Assembly (NCBI GenBank): GCA_905215965.1
Contig: CAJMSD010000004.1
Location: 136,475 to 200,474 of the forward strand
Source: an uncultured bacterium
GTDB taxonomy: Bacteria > Bacillota > Clostridia > Oscillospirales > Ruminococcaceae
Reading direction: 5' to 3'
DNA length: 64,000 bases
Below, piece after piece: positions 8,030 to 16,807 of the stretch; position 1 is the first letter of the stretch, and each line of letters opens with the position of its first letter. The position numbers and the translations under genes were made by a program. A model generated the notes under the pieces. That model searched no databases, was not told where the DNA came from, and saw only the letters and a list, made by a program, of their open reading frames with translations.

Positions 8030-8902
8030 TCAGTCATATTTAAATGATTCGCTTACCGTTTTGCAGGTCTGAGCAAAAAATCCATGTTCTGCAAGTATGC
8101 TTTCACATTTTTCGGCTTGATCGCGGCTGTCAAACAGACCGAAAACCGCTGAGCCGCTGCCTGTCATAACAGCATTCAGCGCGCCGCATTGCAGCATTTT
8201 TTCCTTTATCGTCTCAACCTCGCTCAAATTAACAGCAGACTCAAAAATATTCCCGAAATAGAGATGAGCGTCAATTCCGCCTGAATTTATGCATTCAACA
8301 AGCTCCTTGACCTGCAAACGGACAGGAGCTTCGAGCGAATCTGCGCTTTGATATGCAGCCGCCGTGGAAACTCCCTCTCTTCCCTTTCCGATAACTAAAA
8401 TTTTTCCGGAGTAATCGGAGATCGGAACGATTTTCTCCCCGATCCCCGAAACATACGCCGTACCTCCGACAAGAAAAAACGGGACGTCCGCGCCGAGCTT
8501 TTGACCAATTTCCGAAAGCTTTTCCGCGGACAGATCGGCTCCCGTCAATTTATTCAGCATATACAGGACCGCCGCCGCATCGGAGCTTCCTCCGCCCATT
8601 CCTGCTTGAGACGGTATCCCCTTTTTAATATGTACCGAGCAGCCGCCCTTCGTACCTATCTCCTCAAAAAACAGCTTTGCAGCCTTATAAGCAATATTAC
8701 GTTCGTCGCACGGTATATCGTCGGACTGCAAGAGAACATCGGGAACGCTGCATGACACTGTTATCCTGTCGGCAGGCTCAACGGTAATTTCGTCGTAAAT
8801 CCCCACCGTCTGGAATACGCTTTCTATCAGATGATATCCGTTCGGCAGTCTGCCTGTGATATCAAGTGCAAGATTTATTTTTGCGGCATTTTTAAGCTTC
8901 AT
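8030..8902 (-). CDS. ispE: 4-diphosphocytidyl-2-C-methyl-D-erythritol kinase
   Basis: Phosphorylates CDP-methylerythritol in the non-mevalonate isoprenoid pathway, in the cytoplasm. At 290 residues it has the usual length. GHMP-kinase features: an N-terminal KINLALDITGRLPNGYH block, the ATP-binding loop IPSQAGMGGGSSDAAA near residues 90-105, and the C-terminal MTGSGSAVFGLF glycine motif near residue 250. Start ATG 8902 has AAAGGTGAG upstream and overlaps the aminotransferase stop by four bases (ATGA), indicating translational coupling. Operon order is lrp, aminotransferase, ispE. Confidence 0.95.
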   Translation of the reverse strand: MKLKNAAKINLALDITGRLPNGYHLIESVFQTVGIYDEITVEPADRITVSCSVPDVLLQSDDIPCDERNIAYKAAKLFFEEIGTKGGCSVHIKKGIPSQAGMGGGSSDAAAVLYMLNKLTGADLSAEKLSEIGQKLGADVPFFLVGGTAYVSGIGEKIVPISDYSGKILVIGKGREGVSTAAAYQSADSLEAPVRLQVKELVECINSGGIDAHLYFGNIFESAVNLSEVETIKEKMLQCGALNAVMTGSGSAVFGLFDSRDQAEKCESILAEHGFFAQTCKTVSESFKYD

Positions 8903-10086
8903 TTTTTCTCACCTTTCAGCTTTTCAATAAAGCTTTCTATACGCTTCATCGCTTCCATAAGATGCTTCAGCGAGTATGCGTAAGAAACGCGGACAAACCC
9001 TTCTCCGCTCTCTCCGAAGGCGCTTCCCGGCACGACCGCAACTCTCTCCTCGTAAAGAAGTCTGTCGCAGAATTGGTCGCTTGTAAGTCCCGTGCTTTTT
9101 ATGCACGGGAATACATAGAACGCTCCCTGCGGATCAAAGCAGTCCAGTCCGATACGGTTAAATTCTCCCACAAGATAACGGCGGCGGATATTGTACTCGT
9201 TCACCATTTTCTTTACTTCGGATTCGCATGAGGAAAGCGCCTCTACAGCGGCATTCTGGCTGACATACGGGCTGCACATTATACCGTACTGGTGGATCTT
9301 TGCGATCTGGGAGATAATTGGCTCGGGAGCAGTAACATATCCCAGTCTCCAACCTGTCATTGCAAAAGCCTTTGAAAAACCGTTTACAAAAATAGTACGT
9401 TCTCTCATGCCCTCAAGCTCGATTATCGAACAGTGTCTTACTCCGTAAGTAAGCTCGGAATATATCTCGTCCGAAAGAACCATGATATTTGTATCGCGAA
9501 GAAGCTCCGCTATCGGTTCAAGATCCTCACGGGTCATAATAGCTCCCGTAGGATTATTCGGGAACGGCAGGATAAGAAGCTTTGTACGTTCGGTGATCTT
9601 TCCTTTCAGATCATCAACGGTCAGCTTAAAATTATTTTCGATTTTTGTCGAAACCGGAACAACAACTCCGCCCGCAAGCTCGACAAGCGGAGCATAGCAT
9701 ACGAAACACGGCTCGACAACAAGAACCTCGTCTCCGGGATCAATAATTCCTCTGATCGAAATATCAATAGCCTCTGAACCGCCTACGGTAACAATAATTT
9801 CGTTCTCAGAGCAATATTCAACATCATGTTTTTCCTTGATATACCGGCATATTTCGGTTCTCAAGCGGTCGATGCCCTTATTCGGACCGTAAATTATATG
9901 CTTTCTTTCAAGAGTCTGAATAGCCGCTTTTCTTATCACCCACGGCGTATTGAAATCAGGCTCGCCAACTCCAAGGCTTATAACGTCCTCCATTTTTCCG
10001 GCAATATCAAAAAACTTACGTATTCCCGATGGTTTTATATTCTTTATCTTATTTGAAAGAACTTTATCATAATCTATCACGGGCAA
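8899..10086 (-). CDS. PLP-dependent class I/II aminotransferase
   Basis: A cytoplasmic fold-type I aminotransferase of 395 residues. The substrate-site block SLGVGEPDFNTP is near residue 40, PNNPTGA near 175, and the PLP lysine lies in SKAFAMTGWRLGY near 240. A C-terminal Arg motif (FVRVSYAYS) binds the substrate carboxylate. Best matches by eye are the aspartate/aromatic or acetyl-diaminopimelate type (PatA-like), but the substrate cannot be settled. The start is TTG 10086 with AAAGGGG five bases upstream; GTG 10080 is the alternative. It overlaps the Lrp gene by ten bases, suggesting that Lrp controls it in response to an amino acid. Confidence 0.9.
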   Translation of the reverse strand: MPVIDYDKVLSNKIKNIKPSGIRKFFDIAGKMEDVISLGVGEPDFNTPWVIRKAAIQTLERKHIIYGPNKGIDRLRTEICRYIKEKHDVEYCSENEIIVTVGGSEAIDISIRGIIDPGDEVLVVEPCFVCYAPLVELAGGVVVPVSTKIENNFKLTVDDLKGKITERTKLLILPFPNNPTGAIMTREDLEPIAELLRDTNIMVLSDEIYSELTYGVRHCSIIELEGMRERTIFVNGFSKAFAMTGWRLGYVTAPEPIISQIAKIHQYGIMCSPYVSQNAAVEALSSCESEVKKMVNEYNIRRRYLVGEFNRIGLDCFDPQGAFYVFPCIKSTGLTSDQFCDRLLYEERVAVVPGSAFGESGEGFVRVSYAYSLKHLMEAMKRIESFIEKLKGEKK

Positions 10087-10556
10087 ACTAATCCCCTTTC
10101 GTCAATATCCTCACTGTCGATGAAGATACCTTTTTCCTTATATTTTTTAAGAATAAAATGAGTTGCCGTTGACAAAACTCCGTCTATGGTCGAAAGTCTC
10201 TCCGAAACAAAAAGCGCAACATCTTTAAGATTTCCGCCTTTTACCTCAATGGCAAGATCGTAAGCTCCGGACATCAGCGAAATTGACTCAACCTCGTCGT
10301 ACATCATAATAGTTTTGGCGATATCGTCAAAGCCGCAGTCGCGCTGCGGAGTAACTCTCAGCTCGATAGTAGCGTAAACGGTGGATTTATCATAAAGCTC
10401 ATCGTCTACAATAACGCTGTATCCCTTAATAACGCCGCTGTCCTCAAGCTTTTGTATCTCGGCAGCCACCTCCGCCTCTGTGATCCCAAGCATTTCCGCG
10501 AGTTCTCTGTTGGAAATACGGGCATTCTGCTGTAAAATTCTGATAATGTCGTTCAT
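10077..10556 (-). CDS. Lrp/AsnC family transcriptional regulator
   Basis: A 159-residue DNA-binding regulator. The N-terminal helix-turn-helix (about residues 1-50, with ISNRELAEMLGITEAEV) is followed by the ligand-binding, oligomerising RAM domain (GAYDLAIEVKGGNLKDV). The family senses amino acids. It overlaps the downstream aminotransferase gene and is first in the lrp-aminotransferase-ispE unit. Start ATG 10556 follows GGAAAGGA. Confidence 0.92.
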   Translation of the reverse strand: MNDIIRILQQNARISNRELAEMLGITEAEVAAEIQKLEDSGVIKGYSVIVDDELYDKSTVYATIELRVTPQRDCGFDDIAKTIMMYDEVESISLMSGAYDLAIEVKGGNLKDVALFVSERLSTIDGVLSTATHFILKKYKEKGIFIDSEDIDERGLVCP

Positions 10557-10598
10557 AATTCAAATCCTTTCCGTTTCTCCCGATAATCGGGGAGTTAC

Positions 10599-11441
10599 TT
10601 AAATTTCCATAAAAACAGGCTTTCGCTGTTTAAAATAGCAAAGATGTTTAAATCCGGCTTCAAGAGCAAGCCTTGCGCCGTCGGCAATTCCGCTTCCAAG
10701 ATCGTCGGCATTATGCGCGTCCGAGCCGACCGAGATGATCTCTCCGCCCAGATCCTTAAAAAGCTTGATATACTTCAGCCCCGGAAACGTTTCGCCTACT
10801 CCCTGACGCAAGCCGGAGGTATTTATTTCAATTCCCTTTCCGTTAGCGGCAAGCGCGCGGAAGCTTTCGGCGATAACTTCATCGAAGCGGCTGAGGTCGG
10901 GAGAAATACCGCTGCGCTTTTTCATGTATCTTATACAGTAAGTAAGATGTCCCAGCACATCGAATTTTCCCCATCGGCAAAGCTCGTAGACCTCATTGAA
11001 ATATTTTTCAAGCAGATCGTATATCTCATTCATAGACATTTTTTCATAGTCTATATAGTAAAAATCCTTTTCACCCTTTATCTGATGAACCGAGGCAATA
11101 ACAAAATCAAGCCTTTTATCGGATACTATGCGCTCCGCGATATCAAGCTCGTGCATTGCCTGTCCCATTTCCGTACCGCATATCAGATTTATTTCGCTGT
11201 GATTTTCCTTCATTGCGGTTATTGCGGAAACGGAATTCTCGAAATCTTCGGCATATCCAAAGTAATCGAGATTCGATCTGTCGGCGTAATGCTCCTCATT
11301 ATACCACGCATTGCACTCGCAGTGATCCGTAACGGCATAAGCGGCAAGTCCAAGCTCCGCCGCGCGCCGAAGCATATCGTTCACATCGGCATTGGAATCC
11401 ATTGAAAACCGAGTATGCGTATGACAGTCTATCAAATTCAT
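10599..11441 (-). CDS. Histidinol-phosphatase-like PHP hydrolase (HisJ family)
   Basis: A 280-residue PHP-domain phosphoesterase that would hydrolyse histidinol phosphate in histidine synthesis. Metal-binding motifs: DCHTHTRFSMDS at residues 5-16, VTDHCE near 40, GTEMG near 105, ASVHQIKG near 135 and the C-terminal GSDAHNADDLGSGI near 240. No other his genes are in the window, so a different phosphate ester is possible. Start ATG 11441 follows AAGGAGACG. Confidence 0.85.
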   Translation of the reverse strand: MNLIDCHTHTRFSMDSNADVNDMLRRAAELGLAAYAVTDHCECNAWYNEEHYADRSNLDYFGYAEDFENSVSAITAMKENHSEINLICGTEMGQAMHELDIAERIVSDKRLDFVIASVHQIKGEKDFYYIDYEKMSMNEIYDLLEKYFNEVYELCRWGKFDVLGHLTYCIRYMKKRSGISPDLSRFDEVIAESFRALAANGKGIEINTSGLRQGVGETFPGLKYIKLFKDLGGEIISVGSDAHNADDLGSGIADGARLALEAGFKHLCYFKQRKPVFMEI

Positions 11442-11588
11442 AAAGCCGTCTCCTTCCGGGAAAAAATTTCAATACAAATTTCAATACATATATGTAATTA
11501 TATCATAATGTACAGGATTTTTCTATAGTTTTTTTAAATTTCGATGCTTAAAAAATAAAATTTTTTTAATCTATGGTTTACCTCCTCA

Positions 11589-11661
11589 TTTCGCGCCGCA
11601 AAACGTGCTCTGTATAATTTTTCACGCGGATATTGCAATTTTACAGTTTGTATGGTATAAT
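11589..11661 (+). promoter_or_regulatory. Promoter element A upstream of the ACT-UPF0210 operon, shared with 57416-57488
   Basis: Contains -35 TTGCAA (11633-11638), a 17-base spacer and -10 TATAAT (11656-11661). It is preceded by a conserved upstream block that includes CAAAACGTGCTC and TAATTTTTC. The whole 73 bases align to the reverse complement of 57416-57488 with 60 identical positions, and the promoter boxes fall in register. The stretch from 11442 to 11588 is AT-rich and holds nothing else I can identify. Confidence 0.7.
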
Positions 11662-11694
11662 AGTACTACAACATTTATCACGGAGGTTTTTCAT

Positions 11695-11964
11695 ATGAAA
11701 GCAGTAGTAACCGTAATCGGTAAGGATAACGTAGGCATTCTTCACAAGGTCAGCGGAATCTGTACCGAATTCAATGCAAATGTTATAGAAGTGACCCAAA
11801 GCGTTCTTCAGGATATGTTCGCTATGATCATGCTTGTGGATATCTCAGAAATTTCCCGCGATTTTTCCGAAATGGTCGACAGAATGAACAATCTCGGCAC
11901 TGAGCTTGGACTTTCCATACATACAATGCACGAGGATATTTTTAATTCAATGCACAGTATCTGA
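11695..11964 (+). CDS. ACT domain-containing protein (UPF0237 type)
   Basis: An 89-residue single ACT domain (VTVIGKDNVGILHKVSGICTEFNANV near the N-terminus), a small amino-acid-binding regulatory module. It belongs to the conserved pair with UPF0210, which starts 20 bases downstream. The start is ATG 11695, with CGGAGG nine bases upstream; a longer frame back to 11605 would include the promoter. The ligand and partner are not known. Regulation of or by the UPF0210 protein is the usual inference. Confidence 0.9.
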   Translation: MKAVVTVIGKDNVGILHKVSGICTEFNANVIEVTQSVLQDMFAMIMLVDISEISRDFSEMVDRMNNLGTELGLSIHTMHEDIFNSMHSI

Positions 11965-11984
11965 CGGAAAGGACTGCTTTAACT

Positions 11985-13343
11985 ATGCTTAATGTTTATG
12001 ATATACTTGAAACTATACGTATGATTCAGGACGAGTGTCTTGATATCAGAACTATTACCATGGGTATCTCTCTTCTCGACTGCATCGATACGGACATAGA
12101 CAAGGCCTGCGAAAAGGTTTACAATAAGATCGTCGCAAAGGCTGAGCGTCTTGTGCCCGTAGGTCAGCAAATCGAAAAGGAATACGGTATCCCCATTATC
12201 AATAAAAGAATATCGGTAACTCCGATAGCTATGCTTGCCGCAGCCTGTCCGAACGAAAGCCCAGTAAAATTCGCGCTCGCTCTCCAAAGAGCTGCCGATA
12301 CCTGCGGAGTAAATTTCATCGGAGGCTACTCAGCGCTCGTTCATAAGGGATTCAGCGCAGGAGACCTTGCACTTATCGAATCGATCCCGGAGGCTCTTGA
12401 TGTAACTCAGAATATCTGCTCTTCGGTAAATATCGGTTCTACCAAATCGGGAATCAATATGGACGCGGTCAAGATCATGGGCAGGATCGTAAAGGAAGCA
12501 GCCGAAAGAACTGCCGACAGAGACTGCATAGGTCCTGCAAAGCTCGTTGTGTTCTGCAATGCCGTTGAGGATAATCCTTTCATGGCAGGAGCTTTCCACG
12601 GCGTCGGAGAGCCTGACTGCGAAATACACGTTGGCGTTTCCGGACCGGGCGTTGTAAGAAGCGCACTTTCAAAATATCCCGACGCTTCCATAGACGAGAT
12701 CGCCGATATAATCAAGAAAACAGCTTTCAAAATAACGCGTATGGGTCAGCTGGTCGGCGCAAGAGCCTCAGAGCTTCTCGGAGTGCCTTTCGGTATTGTC
12801 GATCTCTCCCTTGCTCCTACTCCGGCAGTCGGAGACAGCGTTGCACATATTCTTGAGGAAATGGGTCTTGAGACCTGCGGTACTCACGGAACGACAGCCT
12901 GCCTTGCAATGCTCAACGACGCTGTCAAAAAAGGCGGAGTAATGGCTTCGTCTACCGTTGGCGGTCTTTCGGGAGCATTTATTCCCGTATCCGAGGACGC
13001 AGGTATGATCGACGCCGCCGTTGCAGGAGTTCTGAGCCTTGAAAAGCTTGAAGCAATGACGGCTGTATGCTCCGTAGGACTTGATATGATAGTAGTTCCC
13101 GGAGATATTACTCCCGAAACGATTTCAGCAATTATCGCCGACGAAGCAGCTATCGGCATGGTAAATACAAAAACCACAGCCGTTCGTCTTATCCCTGCTA
13201 TCGGCAAAAGCGAAGGCGACACGCTCGAATTCGGCGGACTTCTCGGCAGCGGTCCCGTAATGCCGATAAAGGATAAATCTCCTGCCAAGTTTATTAACCG
13301 CGGAGGAAGAATACCTGCTCCAATGCACAGCCTTAAAAACTGA
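11985..13343 (+). CDS. UPF0210 (PFL/DUF711) family protein
   Basis: A 452-residue cytoplasmic protein of the highly conserved UPF0210 family, always found with an ACT protein. Recognisable blocks are MGISLLDCIDTD near residue 28, GGYSALVHKGF near 110, NPFMAGAFHGVGEPDCEIHVG near 200 and PTPAVGDSVAHILEEMG near 285. A relation to glycyl-radical pyruvate formate-lyase has been proposed for the family, but no biochemical function is established and the glycyl-radical loop cannot be confirmed here. It is co-transcribed with the ACT gene and with the kinase-like gene 14 bases downstream. Confidence 0.93.
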   Translation: MLNVYDILETIRMIQDECLDIRTITMGISLLDCIDTDIDKACEKVYNKIVAKAERLVPVGQQIEKEYGIPIINKRISVTPIAMLAAACPNESPVKFALALQRAADTCGVNFIGGYSALVHKGFSAGDLALIESIPEALDVTQNICSSVNIGSTKSGINMDAVKIMGRIVKEAAERTADRDCIGPAKLVVFCNAVEDNPFMAGAFHGVGEPDCEIHVGVSGPGVVRSALSKYPDASIDEIADIIKKTAFKITRMGQLVGARASELLGVPFGIVDLSLAPTPAVGDSVAHILEEMGLETCGTHGTTACLAMLNDAVKKGGVMASSTVGGLSGAFIPVSEDAGMIDAAVAGVLSLEKLEAMTAVCSVGLDMIVVPGDITPETISAIIADEAAIGMVNTKTTAVRLIPAIGKSEGDTLEFGGLLGSGPVMPIKDKSPAKFINRGGRIPAPMHSLKN

Positions 13344-13357
13344 TCCCGGAGCACGGT

Positions 13358-14350
13358 ATGGATATAGAAAAAATAACCGATATGTTCGGCTGCTCGGATA
13401 TCATAAGCATATCCGAGCTTAAAGGCGGACATATCAACTGTACATATCTTGCAGAATGCGGAAACGGAGATAAATACGTGCTTCAATCATTGAACACGGA
13501 AGTATTCCGCGAGCCTGCTTCGGTAATGTCAAATATCGGAATCATATCAAAAGCGTTTTGGGATTCAGGCTGTGCGGACGTTTCCGTTCCGGAATACTGC
13601 AATGCTCCCGACGGACGTAATTTTGCGGAATCTGACGGACAAATATACAGGCTGTACAAATATACTGTCCCATTCGAATCAACAGACGGACAGGACTACA
13701 AGACAGGAAAAGCTTTCGGCACGTATATCCGCATTCTGAACGAAAAAAACATTCGTCTTGAAACAACTGTCGATAAATTTCACAGCTTTTCTTCTTACTT
13801 CAACACACTCATCGCAGCAGACGGTTCTTCCGCAATGAAGAAGATAGACAACAGCGTCATGCGCAGATTCTTAACGCTGCCTGATCTTCTTTCTCAGGTG
13901 TTTACCGTTGATTTTCCGAAGAGAAACGTTCATAACGACGCAAAGCGTGACAATGTTATCCTTGGCGAAAAAAGCTGCATAATCGATCTCGATACAACTA
14001 TGCAGGGTTATGCCGCACTCGATTACGGCGATATCATACGCTCCTCATGCACTGCCGAAAAGCTTGATTTCAGAGTTATACGGAATATTACAAGAGGATT
14101 CGCCGACGGACTTGACGGTCTGCTCAGCAGCGATGAAATATACTCCTTGTATTACGGAATACTCTATGTTACAGGCGAGCTTGCTGTGCGGTATCTTATC
14201 GATTATCTCAGGGATGATAAATATTTTAAGGGAAAAACGTCCGCCGAATGCCTCAAACGCGCGAACGAGCTGCTTAGTCAGCTCAATATGTTTATTACAC
14301 AGGGCGATGTTATAACGGCAATAATTTACAAGGAATTCAAAAAAAATTAA
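13358..14350 (+). CDS. Aminoglycoside-phosphotransferase-fold kinase, N-acetylhexosamine 1-kinase-like
   Basis: A 330-residue kinase of the APH fold. The N-lobe has GGHINCTYLA and YVLQSLNTEVFREP near residues 25-55, a pattern typical of the NahK/sugar 1-kinase branch. The catalytic loop is HNDAKRDNVIL near residue 193, with Asp as base, and the metal motif is IDLDT near 210. A likely substrate is an amino sugar or other small hydroxyl compound. It is third in the ACT-UPF0210 operon (GGAG site, 14-base gap) and followed by a strong terminator. An amino-sugar kinase would fit with the galT elsewhere in the window, but this link is inference. Confidence 0.75.
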   Translation: MDIEKITDMFGCSDIISISELKGGHINCTYLAECGNGDKYVLQSLNTEVFREPASVMSNIGIISKAFWDSGCADVSVPEYCNAPDGRNFAESDGQIYRLYKYTVPFESTDGQDYKTGKAFGTYIRILNEKNIRLETTVDKFHSFSSYFNTLIAADGSSAMKKIDNSVMRRFLTLPDLLSQVFTVDFPKRNVHNDAKRDNVILGEKSCIIDLDTTMQGYAALDYGDIIRSSCTAEKLDFRVIRNITRGFADGLDGLLSSDEIYSLYYGILYVTGELAVRYLIDYLRDDKYFKGKTSAECLKRANELLSQLNMFITQGDVITAIIYKEFKKN

Positions 14351-14378
14351 GCAGGGAAATATCCCTGCTTTTTATTTT
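14349..14378 (+). terminator. Terminator of the ACT-UPF0210-kinase operon
   Basis: A 10-bp perfect stem (14349-14358 region with 14361-14370; core AGCAGGGA/TCCCTGCT) followed by a T-rich tract. It overlaps the kinase stop and abuts the convergent gene ending at 14377, so it may serve both. Confidence 0.85.
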
Positions 14379-15207
14379 ATTTTTTTGATCTCTTTTCGGA
14401 AATCATTTTTGATACCCACACCCCAGCGAACGCGATGGTAGCTATAAGCCACGGCAGGTCGCATATTCCCATAAACATTGCAATATTTTTATTCGACCAT
14501 TTGTCCGAAGCATAATACGGATCAAAAAATTCAACGATCTGATACGATATCATAATAAATACGGGAATGCTGCATACAGCCCATATTACCGGACAGACGA
14601 GCTTCCAATTCCGCTTCTCATCAAGCATCATTCCGACAGCAATAAGCATGATCAACAGCGATACAAAAGAAATATTAGTCCATTTAAGCATTGCTTTAAA
14701 GTGTGATTGATCTATGCTTTTTTGATCTGTTCCGTTTATGATATTCAGATCATAATCATAGTAAATTTCTTTCCAGTAATAATTTCTGTTTTCAATAACA
14801 AGCGAAAAGGTAGGAGACACCTGTAATATCTCTCCGTCTTCGTCGGCAGCCGCAATACGTATTTCCTTGTATTTTTCCACATATTGATAAAGCTCGTTTG
14901 CTTTGATGCTGTCTTTGAACATGATCTTTCCGTAGCGTATGCCGATATTCGGGTCCCACTCGTCAGCGCAGATAAAGCCGTCCTTATTATAGCGTTTGAG
15001 CTCGGTGTCAGCTTCGGAAACATCTCCCTCTGGCGTCATTGGCAGAAGAATATGTAAGGTCAAATCACTCGGACAATTCGTTTCAAGTTCTATTCCCGCG
15101 CCTAATCCGTAACAGCTGCAAAGCGCAAAGATCATGCCCGAAAAAAGAAATAACAATATACATGATTTTAAGATAACAGCAGAATATTTTATCCGAAAAT
15201 TTTTCAT
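14377..15207 (-). CDS. Hypothetical membrane protein
   Basis: Not recognised. 276 residues from ATG 15207, which is preceded by AAAGGAG; an ATG seven codons upstream is less well placed. One hydrophobic segment lies at about residues 13-33, ending in CSC, either a signal anchor or a lipobox. An extracellular region of about 150 residues with many Asp/Glu/Tyr follows, then three C-terminal membrane helices (about residues 175-192, 207-227 and 243-264). The neighbours are sporulation genes, but there is no sequence evidence for a spore role. Confidence 0.75.
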   Translation of the reverse strand: MKNFRIKYSAVILKSCILLFLFSGMIFALCSCYGLGAGIELETNCPSDLTLHILLPMTPEGDVSEADTELKRYNKDGFICADEWDPNIGIRYGKIMFKDSIKANELYQYVEKYKEIRIAAADEDGEILQVSPTFSLVIENRNYYWKEIYYDYDLNIINGTDQKSIDQSHFKAMLKWTNISFVSLLIMLIAVGMMLDEKRNWKLVCPVIWAVCSIPVFIMISYQIVEFFDPYYASDKWSNKNIAMFMGICDLPWLIATIAFAGVWVSKMISEKRSKK

Positions 15208-15319
15208 AATATCCGCTCCTTTTACCATAGTATACCATATATTCCTTTTTTCATCAATAACAAAAGCATATCAAAACAGTTACATTTTTGCTTGATTTAG
15301 AACTTGTTCTTACAAATTC

Positions 15320-16483
15320 TTATTTTATAAAAATTTCTCTCTGCTCGCCTATCTCACCCTCAATAACATATTTTACCGTATAGGTAAGCGACTCTTCCGT
15401 CTGCTCAGAACTTATCTCGCGCTCTATTATTTTCGAATCGCCAAGAAAATTCTGCTCGTAAAGGTAAATTTTCTCCATAATACACTCTTCAAGCTCCTCG
15501 GGAGTGTATTCACGAACCGAAAGCTTTGTTTCATTACGGTTTTTATGTACGATACCTATAGGAAGAGTTTTCCCGAACACCTTCAGATCATTTTCAGCCG
15601 TTTCTTCAATTTCCGTTTCATAATCGTTTTTCCCGAAAAACAGCGGTATTTGCAGATTAAAAAGCTTAAGATAATTTTCGTCTGTCGTTTCTCCCGTGGG
15701 AAGATATGTTTCCGCAACGAAGCTTTCGCTGAATACTACGTTTTCTTCATATTTTCCGAGTATTTTTCCCATCGCATGATGCTTTACTACGTGTCCGGTC
15801 GAATCCTCTGTAACTCCGCTGATAAGCATATCTCCGGCACGGACATGATCTCCGACAATACGCATGAGCATTCCGTCATATACCGAAGTATACGTAATTT
15901 CCGCCGATTTCGACGCTATCACATTGCACGGCATTCTCTCGTTGAGCATTTCCGGCTTTTCAACAAGCTCCGTTACCTCAACGACTACTCTGTTGCCAGT
16001 ATGACGTATGCCTGCCCATGCGATCCCGTTCACCATTACACGCAGCTTATTCTCGCAATATTTGAAGTCAATATCCCTTATCGCCGTCCCCTGCTTTATA
16101 TCAAGTTCTTCAAGAGCCGAAATGATGACCTCGTCGCTTACGGAACTATTTCCCTGAATGTCAATTGTTACAACAACTCCGGAAAAATAAAACACAACGG
16201 CGGCAGCAGCCAACACTCCAATAAAAATTCCTATTCTTTTGCGATAACGCAGAAGCTTAGCCGAAAGAGTTTCATATTCGGCATATTTAAGCTCGATACC
16301 GCACTCCTGCGCAAGCTCACAAACGCGCTTGAGGTCGCTGCGGTAAATTTCGGCATAAAACACATCCTTACGGCAATATTGTTCAAAGCAGCATATTCTT
16401 CCGCAGTGCATCCTGTTTATAAACGAGTAAAGGCGTTTTCCGCTTGCATTAATCTTCACGCTGCCTCTTAGCTGATTCCGCAT
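15320..16483 (-). CDS. yqfD: Sporulation protein YqfD
   Basis: A sporulation membrane protein of 387 residues, required in the mother cell in Bacillus. The N-terminal region is rich in Cys and basic residues (LYSFINRMHCGRICCF). A single membrane helix lies at about residues 70-92 (GIFIGVLAAAAVVFYFSGVV). It is followed by a FtsQ/POTRA-like segment (NSSVSDEVIISALEELDIKQG) and a long beta-rich extracytoplasmic part. ATG 16483 is chosen because GGAAGAAGGA lies just upstream; the longer frame to 16561 has no ribosome site. It overlaps yqfC by 35 bases. The usual downstream phoH is absent. Confidence 0.9.
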   Translation of the reverse strand: MRNQLRGSVKINASGKRLYSFINRMHCGRICCFEQYCRKDVFYAEIYRSDLKRVCELAQECGIELKYAEYETLSAKLLRYRKRIGIFIGVLAAAAVVFYFSGVVVTIDIQGNSSVSDEVIISALEELDIKQGTAIRDIDFKYCENKLRVMVNGIAWAGIRHTGNRVVVEVTELVEKPEMLNERMPCNVIASKSAEITYTSVYDGMLMRIVGDHVRAGDMLISGVTEDSTGHVVKHHAMGKILGKYEENVVFSESFVAETYLPTGETTDENYLKLFNLQIPLFFGKNDYETEIEETAENDLKVFGKTLPIGIVHKNRNETKLSVREYTPEELEECIMEKIYLYEQNFLGDSKIIEREISSEQTEESLTYTVKYVIEGEIGEQREIFIK

Positions 16484-16745
16484 TCCTTCTTCCGTTCCTT
16501 TCCGTAAATTCAATACGAGAAATTTTTCCGCGCACAATAAGTCCTTTCGTCTTGAAATCAAAGGCTCTCAGACCGCTTCCCCATATATGTATGCAAAGCC
16601 TGCCGGATATCAGACGCATGAAAACCTCGTTATATTCCTCTATTCGGCGGCAGTTGTCAATAATAAGCTCTTTGTTTCCCTCGATGTGTATGCCTGCGTT
16701 CATATACAGAGCGTCCCGTGTTTTATCTGAAATTTTTTCAAACAA
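16449..16745 (-). CDS. yqfC: Sporulation protein YqfC
   Basis: A 98-residue partner of YqfD. The YqfC signature is a short beta-rich domain: HIEGNKELIIDNCRRIEEYNE and LCIHIWGSGLRAFDFKTKGLIVRGKI. It has a basic C-terminal tail. The yqfC-yqfD overlap is the conserved arrangement. Its promoter must lie in the 62 bases shared with the divergent ylbJ, where a TAGAATAATAT -10-like stretch is visible. Confidence 0.9.
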   Translation of the reverse strand: MFEKISDKTRDALYMNAGIHIEGNKELIIDNCRRIEEYNEVFMRLISGRLCIHIWGSGLRAFDFKTKGLIVRGKISRIEFTERNGRRNAESAKRQRED

Positions 16746-16807
16746 GCCAATCCCTCCAAGCAGAATATTATCCCGTATAGAATAATATGATTAATCGGGT
16801 GATGAAT

